DNA from: an uncultured Clostridia bacterium | Lineage (GTDB): Bacteria; Bacillota; Clostridia; Christensenellales; CAG-917 | NCBI GenBank assembly: GCA_934233745.1 | Contig: CAKQGN010000006.1 | Coordinates: 28,002-92,001 of the forward strand | DNA length: 64,000 bases | Direction of reading: 5' to 3' | Shown: in pieces, positions 17,170-26,100 of the stretch | How the letters are laid out: each line of letters starts with the position of its first letter | Numbering within the stretch: position 1 is the first letter of the stretch | Position numbers and translations under genes: made by a program | Notes under the pieces: generated by a model | The model's input: the letters and a program-made list of their open reading frames with translations, nothing else | Database searches by the model: none | What the model was told of the DNA's origin: nothing

Positions 17170-18527
17170 TTTTCCTCCTTATGCCCGAAAAGGGATGCGG
17201 ACTTCGATTGAACAATTCTGATGTCGAAAAATTTGCCTATATCGTCTTTTGTCCCCTCAAAGGTGACCAACCGTCCGCCGTCCTCTCTGCCGCATACCAT
17301 TCCGTCGAACTTGGGCGCGACGTCTTCGCAAAGCACCCTGTACACCTTTCCTATGTAAGTGTTTGAAATCTCTTTTGTAATCGAGTTTTGAAGCTTGATA
17401 AGCCGAGCAATGCGTTCTTGCTTGACGGCATACGGGATTTGCTCCATTTTTGCAGCCGGAGTGCCTTTTCTTGGCGAATAGATAAAGGTAAAAGCGTTTG
17501 AGTAGCGCACCTTTTCGACTATTTTGAGCGTATCCTGAAAATCCTCTTCCGTTTCGGTCGGGAATCCGACCATAATGTCTGTCGTGATTCCGATGTCGGG
17601 CATACGCGAGCGGAGTTTTTCGATAATTTTCAGATAATGCTCGCTGTCATAGCGGCGATTCATATTTGCAAGCACCTTGTCAGAGCCTGCCTGAATCGGC
17701 AAATGTAAGTTGTGGCATATATGTCTCGAAGTCGCCATGGCGTCGATGATGTCGTCATTCAAATCCTTTGGATGCGACGTCATGAATCGTATGCGGAAAT
17801 CGCCTTCGATTTTGTCGATTTCGCGCAACAGATTTGCGAAATTCACTCGTTCGTCGTCAATGTCGTTTCCATAGGAATTGACGTTCTGACCGAGCAAAGT
17901 TATCTCTTTATATCCGTCGTCGACGCACTTTTTCACTTCGTCAAGCACATTTTTCATATCGCGGGACGCTTCTCTGCCTCTGACATACGGAACGATGCAA
18001 TATGTGCAAAAATTGTTGCAACCGTATATGATATTCACCCATGCGTTGGGAAAACTGGTGCGAGTTTGAGGCGTCTTTTCATCTATATCGAGATAATCGG
18101 CAGGTTGAGTTACGTCGAAACAGCGATACTTTTTGTCGCTGCGTTTTTTTATATTTTTTCTTGCTTCGACGACCTTTTTTATCTCATCTTCAAGCTCGGC
18201 GATATTGCGAGTGCCGAGAACGATATCGACATAGGGAAATCTTTCTTTGATATTCTCTTTCACGCCGTCTTGTTGCGGCATACATCCCACGACTGCCAAA
18301 ATAAGATCGGGATTACGTTTTTTTTCTGCCTTTGTCACGCCGATATTGCCGAGCGCGCGTCTCTCTGCCGTGTCGCGTATACAGCAGGTGTTGAACACGA
18401 TGACGTCGGGATTTTCGCTTTCGGGGCATTCGACATACCCCATTTTTTCGAGTATGCCTGCGATTTTTTCGCTTTCGTGTACGTTCATCTGGCAACCGTA
18501 CGTATTGATTTTGTAGTGCTTTGTCAT
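17166..18527 (-). CDS. miaB: tRNA-2-methylthio-N6-dimethylallyladenosine synthase MiaB
   Basis: 453 residues. A radical-SAM methylthiotransferase that converts i6A37 to ms2i6A37 in tRNA. The N-terminal UPF0004 domain supplies the auxiliary [4Fe-4S] cluster via Cys in YGCQMN, NTCCIRD and VVGCMPQ. The radical SAM motif is CNNFCTYC near 155-162. A C-terminal TRAM domain ends the protein. AGGAAAC precedes ATG 18527. First gene of the miaB-mutS-mutL-miaA-ynbB transcript, divergent from the PBP gene, with a promoter at 18628-18656. Confidence 0.96.
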   Translation of the reverse strand: MTKHYKINTYGCQMNVHESEKIAGILEKMGYVECPESENPDVIVFNTCCIRDTAERRALGNIGVTKAEKKRNPDLILAVVGCMPQQDGVKENIKERFPYVDIVLGTRNIAELEDEIKKVVEARKNIKKRSDKKYRCFDVTQPADYLDIDEKTPQTRTSFPNAWVNIIYGCNNFCTYCIVPYVRGREASRDMKNVLDEVKKCVDDGYKEITLLGQNVNSYGNDIDDERVNFANLLREIDKIEGDFRIRFMTSHPKDLNDDIIDAMATSRHICHNLHLPIQAGSDKVLANMNRRYDSEHYLKIIEKLRSRMPDIGITTDIMVGFPTETEEDFQDTLKIVEKVRYSNAFTFIYSPRKGTPAAKMEQIPYAVKQERIARLIKLQNSITKEISNTYIGKVYRVLCEDVAPKFDGMVCGREDGGRLVTFEGTKDDIGKFFDIRIVQSKSASLFGHKEEK

Positions 18528-18539
18528 TTGTTTCCTTTA

Positions 18540-18567
18540 TTTTCGGCAAAAACAATCGTGCCGAAAA
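18540..18567 (-). promoter_or_regulatory. 9-bp hairpin in the miaB 5' leader
   Basis: TTTTCGGCA (18540-18548) and TGCCGAAAA (18559-18567) form a perfect 9-bp stem with a 10-nt loop. It ends a few bases before the miaB ribosome binding site. The palindrome CGCATATGCG lies farther upstream in the same leader (18589-18598). It may influence mRNA stability or translation; no known regulatory motif was recognised. Confidence 0.5.
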
Positions 18568-18627
18568 CCATTCTCGTATATACATAGGCGCATATGCGTA
18601 TGTGCGCAATATATTTATCAAAAACTT

Positions 18628-18656
18628 ATTATACATAATTTCGGGCGATAAAACAA
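18628..18656 (-). promoter_or_regulatory. Promoter of the miaB-mutS-mutL operon
   Basis: Reading the minus strand, TTGTTT (18651-18656) and TATAAT (18628-18633) are 17 bp apart. The predicted transcript starts near 18621 and has a leader of about 95 nt. Confidence 0.6.
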
Positions 18657-18667
18657 TAATAAATTGG

Positions 18668-20950
18668 ATGAAAAAAATCAAAAACGAAAAAAACCTTTCA
18701 CCCCAAGAAAAAAAACACGCAAAACGCAAAGTCGCAATTGCGCTGTCTTTCGTGTTCTTGACGCCTCTTATTTGTATATCCGTTGCGCTCGGAGTGTTTG
18801 CAGTTTGGTCGCAAAGTCAAAGACCGGACAAAAATTTGTTGCCAACCGCAACGGCGGCGCCGGTGTTTTATGATATAAACGGCAATGAACTGCCTTATAT
18901 CGAGGAAAACTATATCAACCCGGGCGACATACCTTCCGACCTAAAAAATGCGTTTGTTGCTTTGGAGGACAAGCGATTTTATACACACAAAGGCTATGAT
19001 GTCGTCCGTATGGCGGGCGCGCTTTTTAGCAACATAAAATCGCAATCTCTCAAAGAGGGCGCGTCAACGATAACTCAACAGCTTGTCAAAAACACGCATT
19101 TAAGCCACGAGAAAACCGTGAGTCGCAAACTCAAAGAAATTGCAATTGCGTCCAATATTGAAAAAGAGTATTCAAAAGACGAAATTCTTGCAATGTATCT
19201 GTCGGTTATATACTTCGGCAACGGCGCATACGGTGTAAAACAAGCCTCGAAACTGTATTTCGACAAAGGGTTGAACGAGTTGAATCTGGCAGAATGTGCC
19301 ACCCTTGCCGGAATCGTCAAAAATCCTAAAAAATATTCGCCGTTTTCGGATGAAAATCAGTGTGTTTCAAGAAGAAATCTTGTTCTGTCCGTAATGAAAA
19401 AAGAAGGATATATCGACAACGATACTTTTGAAAAAACGACGGTTTTGCCCTTGATATCCGCAAAAAACAAAACGAAAAGCGGCACTCTAAACGGTCGTAT
19501 TTGCGATTTATATATAAATTCGGCAATAAATGAAATATGCGACAAATTTGATATCACCAAATACGAGTTGTCGAATTCCGCATTTAAGATATATCTCAAT
19601 CTCGACTTGAATTTACAACGACAAATTGCATCGATCGGCAAAAATTCAAGTTTGTATTCGACTGACAAAATCGACAGCGCCGTTATAGTTTTGAACAACG
19701 ACAATCATTCGGTAGCGGCATATTGGTCAAATCTTCCCTATCAGGCAAAAAGGCAGGCAGGTTCGAGTCTGAAACCGCTTGCCGTATATGCGCCCGCGCT
19801 CGACATGAATGTTGTTACGCTTGCAACTCCCATAACCGACGAGAGGGTTTCATACGGGGATTTTTCACCGACAAACTACGGCGACATCTATTACGGAGAT
19901 ACGACTATAAGACAAGCAATCAAAAAGTCGATGAACAGCGTATCGGTCAAAACAATGAGCTACATCGGCGTGGATAATTCTGTCGATTATCTTAAAAAAT
20001 TGGGCATATACTCTTCGGAGGCGGATAAAAACTACGCTCTCGCCCTCGGAGCGATATCAAACGGCGTTCAATTAAAAGAGATTGCCGACGCATATGCAAC
20101 TTTTGCAAACGAAGGAAATTTTCAAAAAGCAAGTTTTATAAATTATGTGACCAAAAACGATAGAAAAATCTATTCCGACAATCGAGCGGCATTGCAAAAA
20201 GCCTTGAAGGCTTCAACTTGCGACCAGATAAACTCCGCGTTATTGGATACCGTCAAGGACGGCACCGCAATCACTTTGTCGGCACTTGACTTCGATGTTT
20301 GCGCAAAAACAGGCACGGTCGAGCGTCAAGACGGAAAGAACTCGGACGCATGGTGCGCAAGTTACAACAATGACTTCACCGTTATAGTTTGGCATGGCTC
20401 GGATGACGGAATGAATGAAAAAGGCGGAGGATTTTCAACAAAACATTGCTTAAATGTATGGCAAACGATTGAAAAAGAACACAGACTTGAAAAAACGATA
20501 AAAAAGAGTAATTCTTCAGTGGTGTTGGATGTTGATTTATATGCCACAAAGCAAAACAGGTCGGTCATGATTGCAAACGATAATACCCCGTCAGAATATC
20601 GAAAACAAGAGATTTTTTCAATTGACAATCAATACAAGATGTCCTCGTGTTTTGACATTGTGCCACCGGAAAAATCGGATTTTTACGTTGAAAAAAACGC
20701 AAACGGCGTGACGATTACGATAAATACCGATGAAATATATTCATACAGAGTTTCCAGAATCGACATGACGGGAGAAACGATTTTATCGTCTGTTGACGGA
20801 AAAACAAGCGGCTCACTTCACTTATTCGATGCGCCGCTTGTATTAAACGATTTTGTCAGGTACAAAGTCGAGTGTTTTGTCACCTGCAATCCCACTGCCC
20901 GTTCTATGTCTGAAAAAGAAGTTTATATAGAACGAGAGTTTTTGGTTTGA
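18668..20950 (+). CDS. Class A penicillin-binding protein (glycosyltransferase/transpeptidase)
   Basis: 760 residues from ATG 18668. The open frame extends upstream to 18521, but that would overlap the miaB promoter and start. A basic N-terminus precedes one membrane segment at about 22-47. The GT51 domain has LEDKRFYTHKG with the catalytic Glu, GASTITQQLVKN and YFGNGAYGV. The transpeptidase domain has SSLK (Ser near 365), SMNS and KTGT near 547. It polymerises and cross-links peptidoglycan. A C-terminal region of about 120 residues after the KTG domain is beta-rich. The ribosome binding site is weak. Stand-alone gene. Confidence 0.9.
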   Translation: MKKIKNEKNLSPQEKKHAKRKVAIALSFVFLTPLICISVALGVFAVWSQSQRPDKNLLPTATAAPVFYDINGNELPYIEENYINPGDIPSDLKNAFVALEDKRFYTHKGYDVVRMAGALFSNIKSQSLKEGASTITQQLVKNTHLSHEKTVSRKLKEIAIASNIEKEYSKDEILAMYLSVIYFGNGAYGVKQASKLYFDKGLNELNLAECATLAGIVKNPKKYSPFSDENQCVSRRNLVLSVMKKEGYIDNDTFEKTTVLPLISAKNKTKSGTLNGRICDLYINSAINEICDKFDITKYELSNSAFKIYLNLDLNLQRQIASIGKNSSLYSTDKIDSAVIVLNNDNHSVAAYWSNLPYQAKRQAGSSLKPLAVYAPALDMNVVTLATPITDERVSYGDFSPTNYGDIYYGDTTIRQAIKKSMNSVSVKTMSYIGVDNSVDYLKKLGIYSSEADKNYALALGAISNGVQLKEIADAYATFANEGNFQKASFINYVTKNDRKIYSDNRAALQKALKASTCDQINSALLDTVKDGTAITLSALDFDVCAKTGTVERQDGKNSDAWCASYNNDFTVIVWHGSDDGMNEKGGGFSTKHCLNVWQTIEKEHRLEKTIKKSNSSVVLDVDLYATKQNRSVMIANDNTPSEYRKQEIFSIDNQYKMSSCFDIVPPEKSDFYVEKNANGVTITINTDEIYSYRVSRIDMTGETILSSVDGKTSGSLHLFDAPLVLNDFVRYKVECFVTCNPTARSMSEKEVYIEREFLV

Positions 20951-21007
20951 GAGTGAAAGGTCAAAATAGATTGACGGCAAAATTGTAGATATAAGCCGTA
21001 TATCTCA

Positions 21008-22186
21008 TCACAGCACTTCGATTCCGTCAACTGCTTTTTTGACCAATGCGTCGATATCCATAGCCTTTTCCGCTTCTCTCACTTTGTCGAGTTTGGGATG
21101 GATGACGGGGTTTTTGGGTAAGAAAATCGTACAGCAGTCCTCAAAAGGCTCGATTGACGTATCGTAGGTGCCGATTTTGCGAGCCAGATTCATGGTTTCT
21201 TCCTTATCAAACGCAATAAGCGGTCTGAAAATCGGAAGTTCGGCGCAATCTTCTGTCGAAGTCATACTTTCAACCGTTTGTGAGGCAACCTGACCTAAAC
21301 TTTCGCCCGTAATTAGAGCCTTGCATTCGGTTTGTTTTGCGACTAGGGACGCTATACGCATCATAAATCTGCGCATAATCGTAATCATAAACTCGGCAGG
21401 ACATACCCTATGGATTTCCATTTGAATTTCCGTGAAAGGTACAACGTAGAGTTTGATATCGGTAGCATATTTTTCCACGATATTGCGAAGCTCGACAACC
21501 TTTTCCTTGGCTTTTTCGGATGTATACGGCGGCGAGCAGAAATGGATTGCGCAAAGTTTCATACCGCGTTTTGCCATCATATATGCGGCAACCGGCGAGT
21601 CGATTCCACCCGAAAGCAGCATCAATCCTTTGCTTGAACACCCGACGGGAAGCCCTCCTGCACCTTGAATCACGTCGCTATAAACAAACGAATATCCGTT
21701 TTCACGCATATCCACAAGGAAATCATAATCAAAATTTGTCAAATCAACCTTAAAGGAAGTATTTGCGAGCACCACTCCGCCGAGTTTCGCGGCAATTTCA
21801 TATGAGGCAAGCGGGATACGCTTGTCCGCGCGCTTCACCGTCACTCTGAACTTGGGAGCTTTTAGCAACGAGTCATCTTGCGTCTTTACGGCGAGTTGTT
21901 TTATGCACTCCCTGACGTCGCAAAAATCCTCGTTTGCCTTTGTTTCGACCTTGTATGCAACCGAAAAAGAGTAAATACCGAAAACCTTTTTCAGTCTGTC
22001 TACAAATTCCAATTCGTCGTCAACGTCAAAGTTCTCGACAAAATATCTACCCTGCGAGCGAGTAAAATCAAACCTTAAACCGGCAAGTGACTGTTTGATG
22101 TTTTTGATAAGCAAGCTTTCAAAATAGTCGCGATTTTTGCCTTTAAGGAAGATTTCTCCGTATCTGATTATAATGACTTTTTCCAT
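21008..22186 (-). CDS. thiI: tRNA 4-thiouridine synthase ThiI
   Basis: 392 residues. It activates U8 of tRNA by adenylation and inserts sulfur, and in many bacteria also supports thiamine thiazole synthesis. The N-terminal ferredoxin-like and THUMP domains cover about 1-165 (IIIRYGEIFLKGKNR). The PP-loop is LLSGGIDSPVAAYMMAKRG near 190. ITGESLGQVASQT and the C-terminal CCTIFLPKNP follow. There is no C-terminal rhodanese domain, as usual in Firmicutes, so sulfur likely comes directly from the neighbouring cysteine desulfurase. Confidence 0.96.
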   Translation of the reverse strand: MEKVIIIRYGEIFLKGKNRDYFESLLIKNIKQSLAGLRFDFTRSQGRYFVENFDVDDELEFVDRLKKVFGIYSFSVAYKVETKANEDFCDVRECIKQLAVKTQDDSLLKAPKFRVTVKRADKRIPLASYEIAAKLGGVVLANTSFKVDLTNFDYDFLVDMRENGYSFVYSDVIQGAGGLPVGCSSKGLMLLSGGIDSPVAAYMMAKRGMKLCAIHFCSPPYTSEKAKEKVVELRNIVEKYATDIKLYVVPFTEIQMEIHRVCPAEFMITIMRRFMMRIASLVAKQTECKALITGESLGQVASQTVESMTSTEDCAELPIFRPLIAFDKEETMNLARKIGTYDTSIEPFEDCCTIFLPKNPVIHPKLDKVREAEKAMDIDALVKKAVDGIEVL

Positions 22187-22290
22187 GATTTACATCTATC
22201 CGTAATTATTGTTTGTGTATTTATGTTGTCATATTCGTCGAGTTAGCCGCATTGTTTTGCAAAACTCGGTTTTGAACCAAGCGTTTCCAA

Positions 22291-23436
22291 TCAAATTCGT
22301 TTGTAGCTTGTAAGCTTGTCAAGACTGCATTTTATAGTGTCAACAATATAATCGATGTCGTTTATATCGTTTTCATATGATGTGCTGAATCGCATAATAC
22401 CGTCTTTATGACTTTCGTCAAGCCCCAAAAGGTCTTTGAATCTTGACTCACGGTGCGACGAACATGCCGATCCGATTCCGACCAACAAGCCTTTATCTTC
22501 TATATCGTGCAACAAAACTTCGCCCCTGACGTCCTTAAAAGCAACCGTCAAAATATTCGGAGCAAAATTCGATTTCGGAGACAAAACTATCAAATCTTTG
22601 ACATTTTCGTTCAATTTTGACAACAACTGTTCTCTAAAAACGAGTTTTTTGGAATAGTCGGTATCAAAATTTTCAACACACATCTTCACAGCCTGCTCAA
22701 ATCCCAAAATTGACGGCGCGTTTTCCGTACCGGAGCGAAACCCTTTTTCTTGTCCCCCGCCATACAAAAGCGGTTTTATCGAAACTCCTTTTTTCACATA
22801 CAATGCTCCGATTCCTTTCGGACCGTGAATCTTATGGGCGGAGATTGTGTATAAATCGACGTCCAATGCTCGAAGATTGACTTTGATTTTTCCAAAGGCT
22901 TGCACGCCGTCCGAATGAAATACGGCTTTCGGTGCGTATTTTTTTGTAAGCCTGACGAGTTTTTGTATGTCGTTCACCGCACCCGTTTCGTTGCTGACGT
23001 GCATTATCGAAACAAGCGAAACGCTGTCGTTGAGTAGTTTTTCAAATTCATCTATATTCACCGAGCCGTCATGGTTTATCGGAGCGTATTTTACGTCAAA
23101 TCCCTGTTGCGCAAGTTGCGCCGCGCTGTTGAGGATTGCGTCATGTTCTCCCTCGCCGACGATTATCCTGCTACCTTTTTGCTTTTTTGTGCAGAAAAGT
23201 GCGGTATTGTCCGCTTCCGTTCCGCCGGACAAAAAATACAGTTCGCCCTCGGGGGCTTTGAGTGCCGATTTTATATTCTCTCGGGCGTTTTTAATTTTCA
23301 CGGATAACGCAACCGACGGTTTGTAAAGTGCGGACGGATTGAAAAAATCCTCCACGCTCTCCGTCTGTACGGTTTTTGCAACTTCGGGATAAATCCTTGT
23401 AGTTGCGGCATTGTCAAGATAAATCAACTTTTCCAT
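22291..23436 (-). CDS. Cysteine desulfurase, NifS/IscS family
   Basis: 381 residues. A PLP enzyme that takes sulfur from cysteine and holds it as a persulfide. It starts with LDNAATTR. The internal aldimine lysine lies in SAHKIHGPKG near 203. GGGQEKGFRSGTEN follows, and the catalytic cysteine is in GIGSACSSH near 326. The short Cys loop resembles the NifZ/IscS-like partners encoded beside thiI in Bacillus, so its likely client is ThiI. Fe-S cluster work cannot be excluded. It lies 104 nt upstream of thiI on the same strand. Confidence 0.93.
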   Translation of the reverse strand: MEKLIYLDNAATTRIYPEVAKTVQTESVEDFFNPSALYKPSVALSVKIKNARENIKSALKAPEGELYFLSGGTEADNTALFCTKKQKGSRIIVGEGEHDAILNSAAQLAQQGFDVKYAPINHDGSVNIDEFEKLLNDSVSLVSIMHVSNETGAVNDIQKLVRLTKKYAPKAVFHSDGVQAFGKIKVNLRALDVDLYTISAHKIHGPKGIGALYVKKGVSIKPLLYGGGQEKGFRSGTENAPSILGFEQAVKMCVENFDTDYSKKLVFREQLLSKLNENVKDLIVLSPKSNFAPNILTVAFKDVRGEVLLHDIEDKGLLVGIGSACSSHRESRFKDLLGLDESHKDGIMRFSTSYENDINDIDYIVDTIKCSLDKLTSYKRI

Positions 23437-23458
23437 ATAGCGATTTTCCGATATTATA

Positions 23459-23956
23459 TCAGTTATTTTCGATTCTGTTGTTTATGGTTTCATCAATCAA
23501 TGCAACCATATACTCGTCGGGGGTAAACAACAACCTTCTTGTTTGATTGTCTACCTCAAACACAATTTGCCATACTCCTCTGTCAAACGCATTATCGGCG
23601 CAAAGCAAGTCGCTTTTTTCATTATACATATCTGTCATGATTTCAAAGCGTTTTGCGTCTTTGAAAAGCAAGTCAAGATATACCCTTTGTCTGTTTACGA
23701 CGTCTTTTGATATGATACGCAGTCTTGATTTTGAAAACTCATACGAATACTCTTTTGCGGTTTTGTTGTAAAAATGCAGCAAAATGCCGCCGCAGCCTGC
23801 CAATAGGGCAAATCCGAACATAAACCACCAACTGTAAAACGCCGACAGTAATACAAAGCCGAAAGACGCAAGGATACATCCGATTCCCGCCCACTGCATC
23901 GATTTTGATTTTTTTCTCACTTCGACATCAATCGATTGAATATATTGATCGGTCAT
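23459..23956 (-). CDS. Hypothetical two-TM membrane protein
   Basis: 165 residues, not recognised. After about 20 polar residues there are two closely spaced hydrophobic segments (about 22-64, with WWFMFGFALLAGCGGILL in the second). A soluble part of about 100 residues follows, with YEFSKSRLRIISKDVVNRQRVYLDLLFKD and a C-terminal MVALIDETINNR helix. The soluble part resembles a small PH-like or YcxB-like beta domain, but this is a shape impression only. Its start lies 1 nt after the mutS2 stop, with AAGGTG upstream, so the two are probably translated together. Confidence 0.7.
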   Translation of the reverse strand: MTDQYIQSIDVEVRKKSKSMQWAGIGCILASFGFVLLSAFYSWWFMFGFALLAGCGGILLHFYNKTAKEYSYEFSKSRLRIISKDVVNRQRVYLDLLFKDAKRFEIMTDMYNEKSDLLCADNAFDRGVWQIVFEVDNQTRRLLFTPDEYMVALIDETINNRIENN

Positions 23957-23957
23957 C

Positions 23958-26006
23958 TCATTTCACCTTATAAAAATCGTCTTTTTTGACTTTTGTTGTA
24001 AGTTTTCCAAAAGCAATGACAGCCTCGCCTCTTTGATTTACAGACATGAGTTTCCCTTTCTTTTGCAATGATTTGACAAAAACGTTGTCGCCGATTTTGA
24101 GCGGCGAATCGTCTTTTACATCCTCGACAACTGCTTCTTTTTCATATTCGGCAGACATGTTTTCGAGTTGTTTTTTCAACTTTCTGGCCTCAAACAAATC
24201 CTTATCTTCAACATCCGGTTTGTTGAGGATTTCTTTGATTTGATCAAGAATGTCGTTTGCCTCTTCGACGCTGTTTTCAATAAGACGCTTTGTTTCTTTT
24301 CGTATGCTTTCGTCGAGTTTTTCTCTCTTTTCTTCGATACGTTTTTTCTCGGTTTCGGCGTCTTTTAACGCTTTTGCGGCGTTTTCTCTGTCGATTGAAG
24401 CCTCGTTGACAAGCTCCGCAGCTTTCATACGAGTTTTTTCGGCTGCGGTCAAAACATTGTCGAATTGGCGTTTTTCGACTGAAATTTTGCTCTTTGCGTT
24501 GTCGACGATCTCGTCAGGCAATCCGAGTTTTTTTGCGATTGCCAAAGCGTTTGACGAGCCGATTGCGCCCATCACAAGTTTATATGTCGGGCAAAACGTG
24601 TTGCTGTCAAATTCCATAGAAGCGGCAACGACGCCCTTTGTGACAAGCGAAAACTCTTTCAGGTCGTTGAAGTGTGACGTAATAAACGATTTTGCGCCGA
24701 CTTTGAGCAAGTATTCGGCAATACTCACCGCAAGCGCCGCTCCTTCGCCGGGGTCGGTTCCCGCCCCGAGTTCGTCAAACAAAACAAGCGATTTGTCCGT
24801 GACTACATTCAATATTACGATTGTGTTTTTGATGTGCGATGAGAATGTAGACAAACTTTGCTCAATGCTTTGCTCGTCGCCTATATCGCTGTAAACGCCG
24901 TCAAATATCGATAAATCTGCACTTTTTGCAGGGATAAACAAACCGCTCATAGCCATAAGCGTAAATAGCCCTACAAGTTTGAGAGTAACGGTTTTTCCGC
25001 CTGTATTCGGACCGGTAATAAGCAACATTTTCTCGTCTTTTTCAAGAGCAAGCGAAACGGGAACGACTTTTTTGCCGTCAATAAGAGGATGCCTGCCCGC
25101 CTTTATACGAATAATCCCCTCCTCATTAAGTTCGGGTTTTGTCGCTTTATACTCTCGTGCAAGTTGTGCTTTTGCAAACACCATATCCATATCGACAACG
25201 GTGTTATAACTGTACGTTATACCGTCGGCGCAACTTTCGATTTGATTGGAAAAATTGCGCAAAATCTTTTCGATTTCAAGTTGCTCGTTGACAAGTTCGA
25301 CTTTGAGTTCGTTGTTTAGCTCGACGATTTGCATCGGCTCGACAAAGAGCGTAGAGCCCGAAGCGGACTGGTCGTGGACAAGCCCCGGAATAGTGCCTTT
25401 GCAGTCGCTTTTGACAGGTATGACGTATCGATCGCCTCTGACTGTGATGATATTGTCTTGCAAATACTTAGAATATTGCGGCGAGGTGATGAACAGTTGA
25501 AGTTTGCTTCTGACGTTGTCGTTGAGCTTGCGGATGCGAATGCGTATTGCCCTAAGCTCCCCCGATGCGTTGTCGGCTACTTCCGTTTCGCTCAAAAACG
25601 CGTCAAATATCTTTTTTTCAAGAGTTTCGTTTTCAAACAGTCCCATTGCCATATCGGTAAGGATGGGACAATCTTTCACCTTGTCTATGGTATATTTGAG
25701 CCTTCTTGAAACACGCAAAGACCTTCCGACCTTCATTATGTCGGGGATTGCCAGCGTTGCGCCTTTTTTTGCTTTGACAAGTATATCCCCGATGTCGTCG
25801 ACGGCAAAAGACGGAGAAAGCGAATATTCAAAAAGCACTTTATCTGCTTCCGCCGTTTCGTCAAGCGCATACGTCGCATCGGCGATTTTCTCGTACGGGA
25901 CAAGCATTCTTGCCTTCTGCTTTCCACCCTGTGACTGAGCAAAAGCGGCAAGCCTGTCGAGTATTTTGGGATATTCGAGTGTTGTCAGACTTTTTTGATC
26001 GAACAT
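23958..26006 (-). CDS. mutS2: MutS2 family ATPase lacking the Smr domain
   Basis: 682 residues. MutS2 proteins bind branched DNA or collided ribosomes rather than mismatches. The core and ATPase are intact: Walker A ITGPNTGGKTVTLK near 327-340, FSSHIKNT, Walker B LVLFDELGAGTDPGEGAAL and TSHFNDLKEF. A coiled coil of about 110 residues follows (E/K-rich, about 500-620). The protein ends after a KOW-like domain (GDNVFVKSLQKKGKL to the stop). Standard MutS2 is about 780-790 residues with a C-terminal Smr nuclease domain; here it is absent and the next gene starts 1 nt later. No ribosome binding site is visible. Confidence 0.93.
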   Translation of the reverse strand: MFDQKSLTTLEYPKILDRLAAFAQSQGGKQKARMLVPYEKIADATYALDETAEADKVLFEYSLSPSFAVDDIGDILVKAKKGATLAIPDIMKVGRSLRVSRRLKYTIDKVKDCPILTDMAMGLFENETLEKKIFDAFLSETEVADNASGELRAIRIRIRKLNDNVRSKLQLFITSPQYSKYLQDNIITVRGDRYVIPVKSDCKGTIPGLVHDQSASGSTLFVEPMQIVELNNELKVELVNEQLEIEKILRNFSNQIESCADGITYSYNTVVDMDMVFAKAQLAREYKATKPELNEEGIIRIKAGRHPLIDGKKVVPVSLALEKDEKMLLITGPNTGGKTVTLKLVGLFTLMAMSGLFIPAKSADLSIFDGVYSDIGDEQSIEQSLSTFSSHIKNTIVILNVVTDKSLVLFDELGAGTDPGEGAALAVSIAEYLLKVGAKSFITSHFNDLKEFSLVTKGVVAASMEFDSNTFCPTYKLVMGAIGSSNALAIAKKLGLPDEIVDNAKSKISVEKRQFDNVLTAAEKTRMKAAELVNEASIDRENAAKALKDAETEKKRIEEKREKLDESIRKETKRLIENSVEEANDILDQIKEILNKPDVEDKDLFEARKLKKQLENMSAEYEKEAVVEDVKDDSPLKIGDNVFVKSLQKKGKLMSVNQRGEAVIAFGKLTTKVKKDDFYKVK

Positions 26007-26032
26007 TGTTTTTTTTGCGTTCTGTCCATCGC

Positions 26033-26097
26033 CGCAACAAATTGTGTTGCGACATAAGGTTTTTATCGCAAAGAAACGATTTTTCGTTTGCTTTGCG
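26033..26097 (-). other. Two tandem hairpins between pheT and mutS2
   Basis: CGCAACA (26033-26039) pairs with TGTTGCG (26045-26051). CGCAAAG-AAACGA (26067-26079) pairs with TCGTTT-CTTTGCG (26084-26097) with one bulged base. Neither has a proper U-run on the minus strand, so they look like a transcript-processing, stabilising or partly attenuating structure rather than a full terminator. Confidence 0.45.
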
Positions 26098-26100
26098 GAA

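Noticed and set aside
17712..18587. 291-codon frame antisense to miaB
   Set aside because: Complement of a clear miaB; it runs into the divergent promoter and shows no domain.
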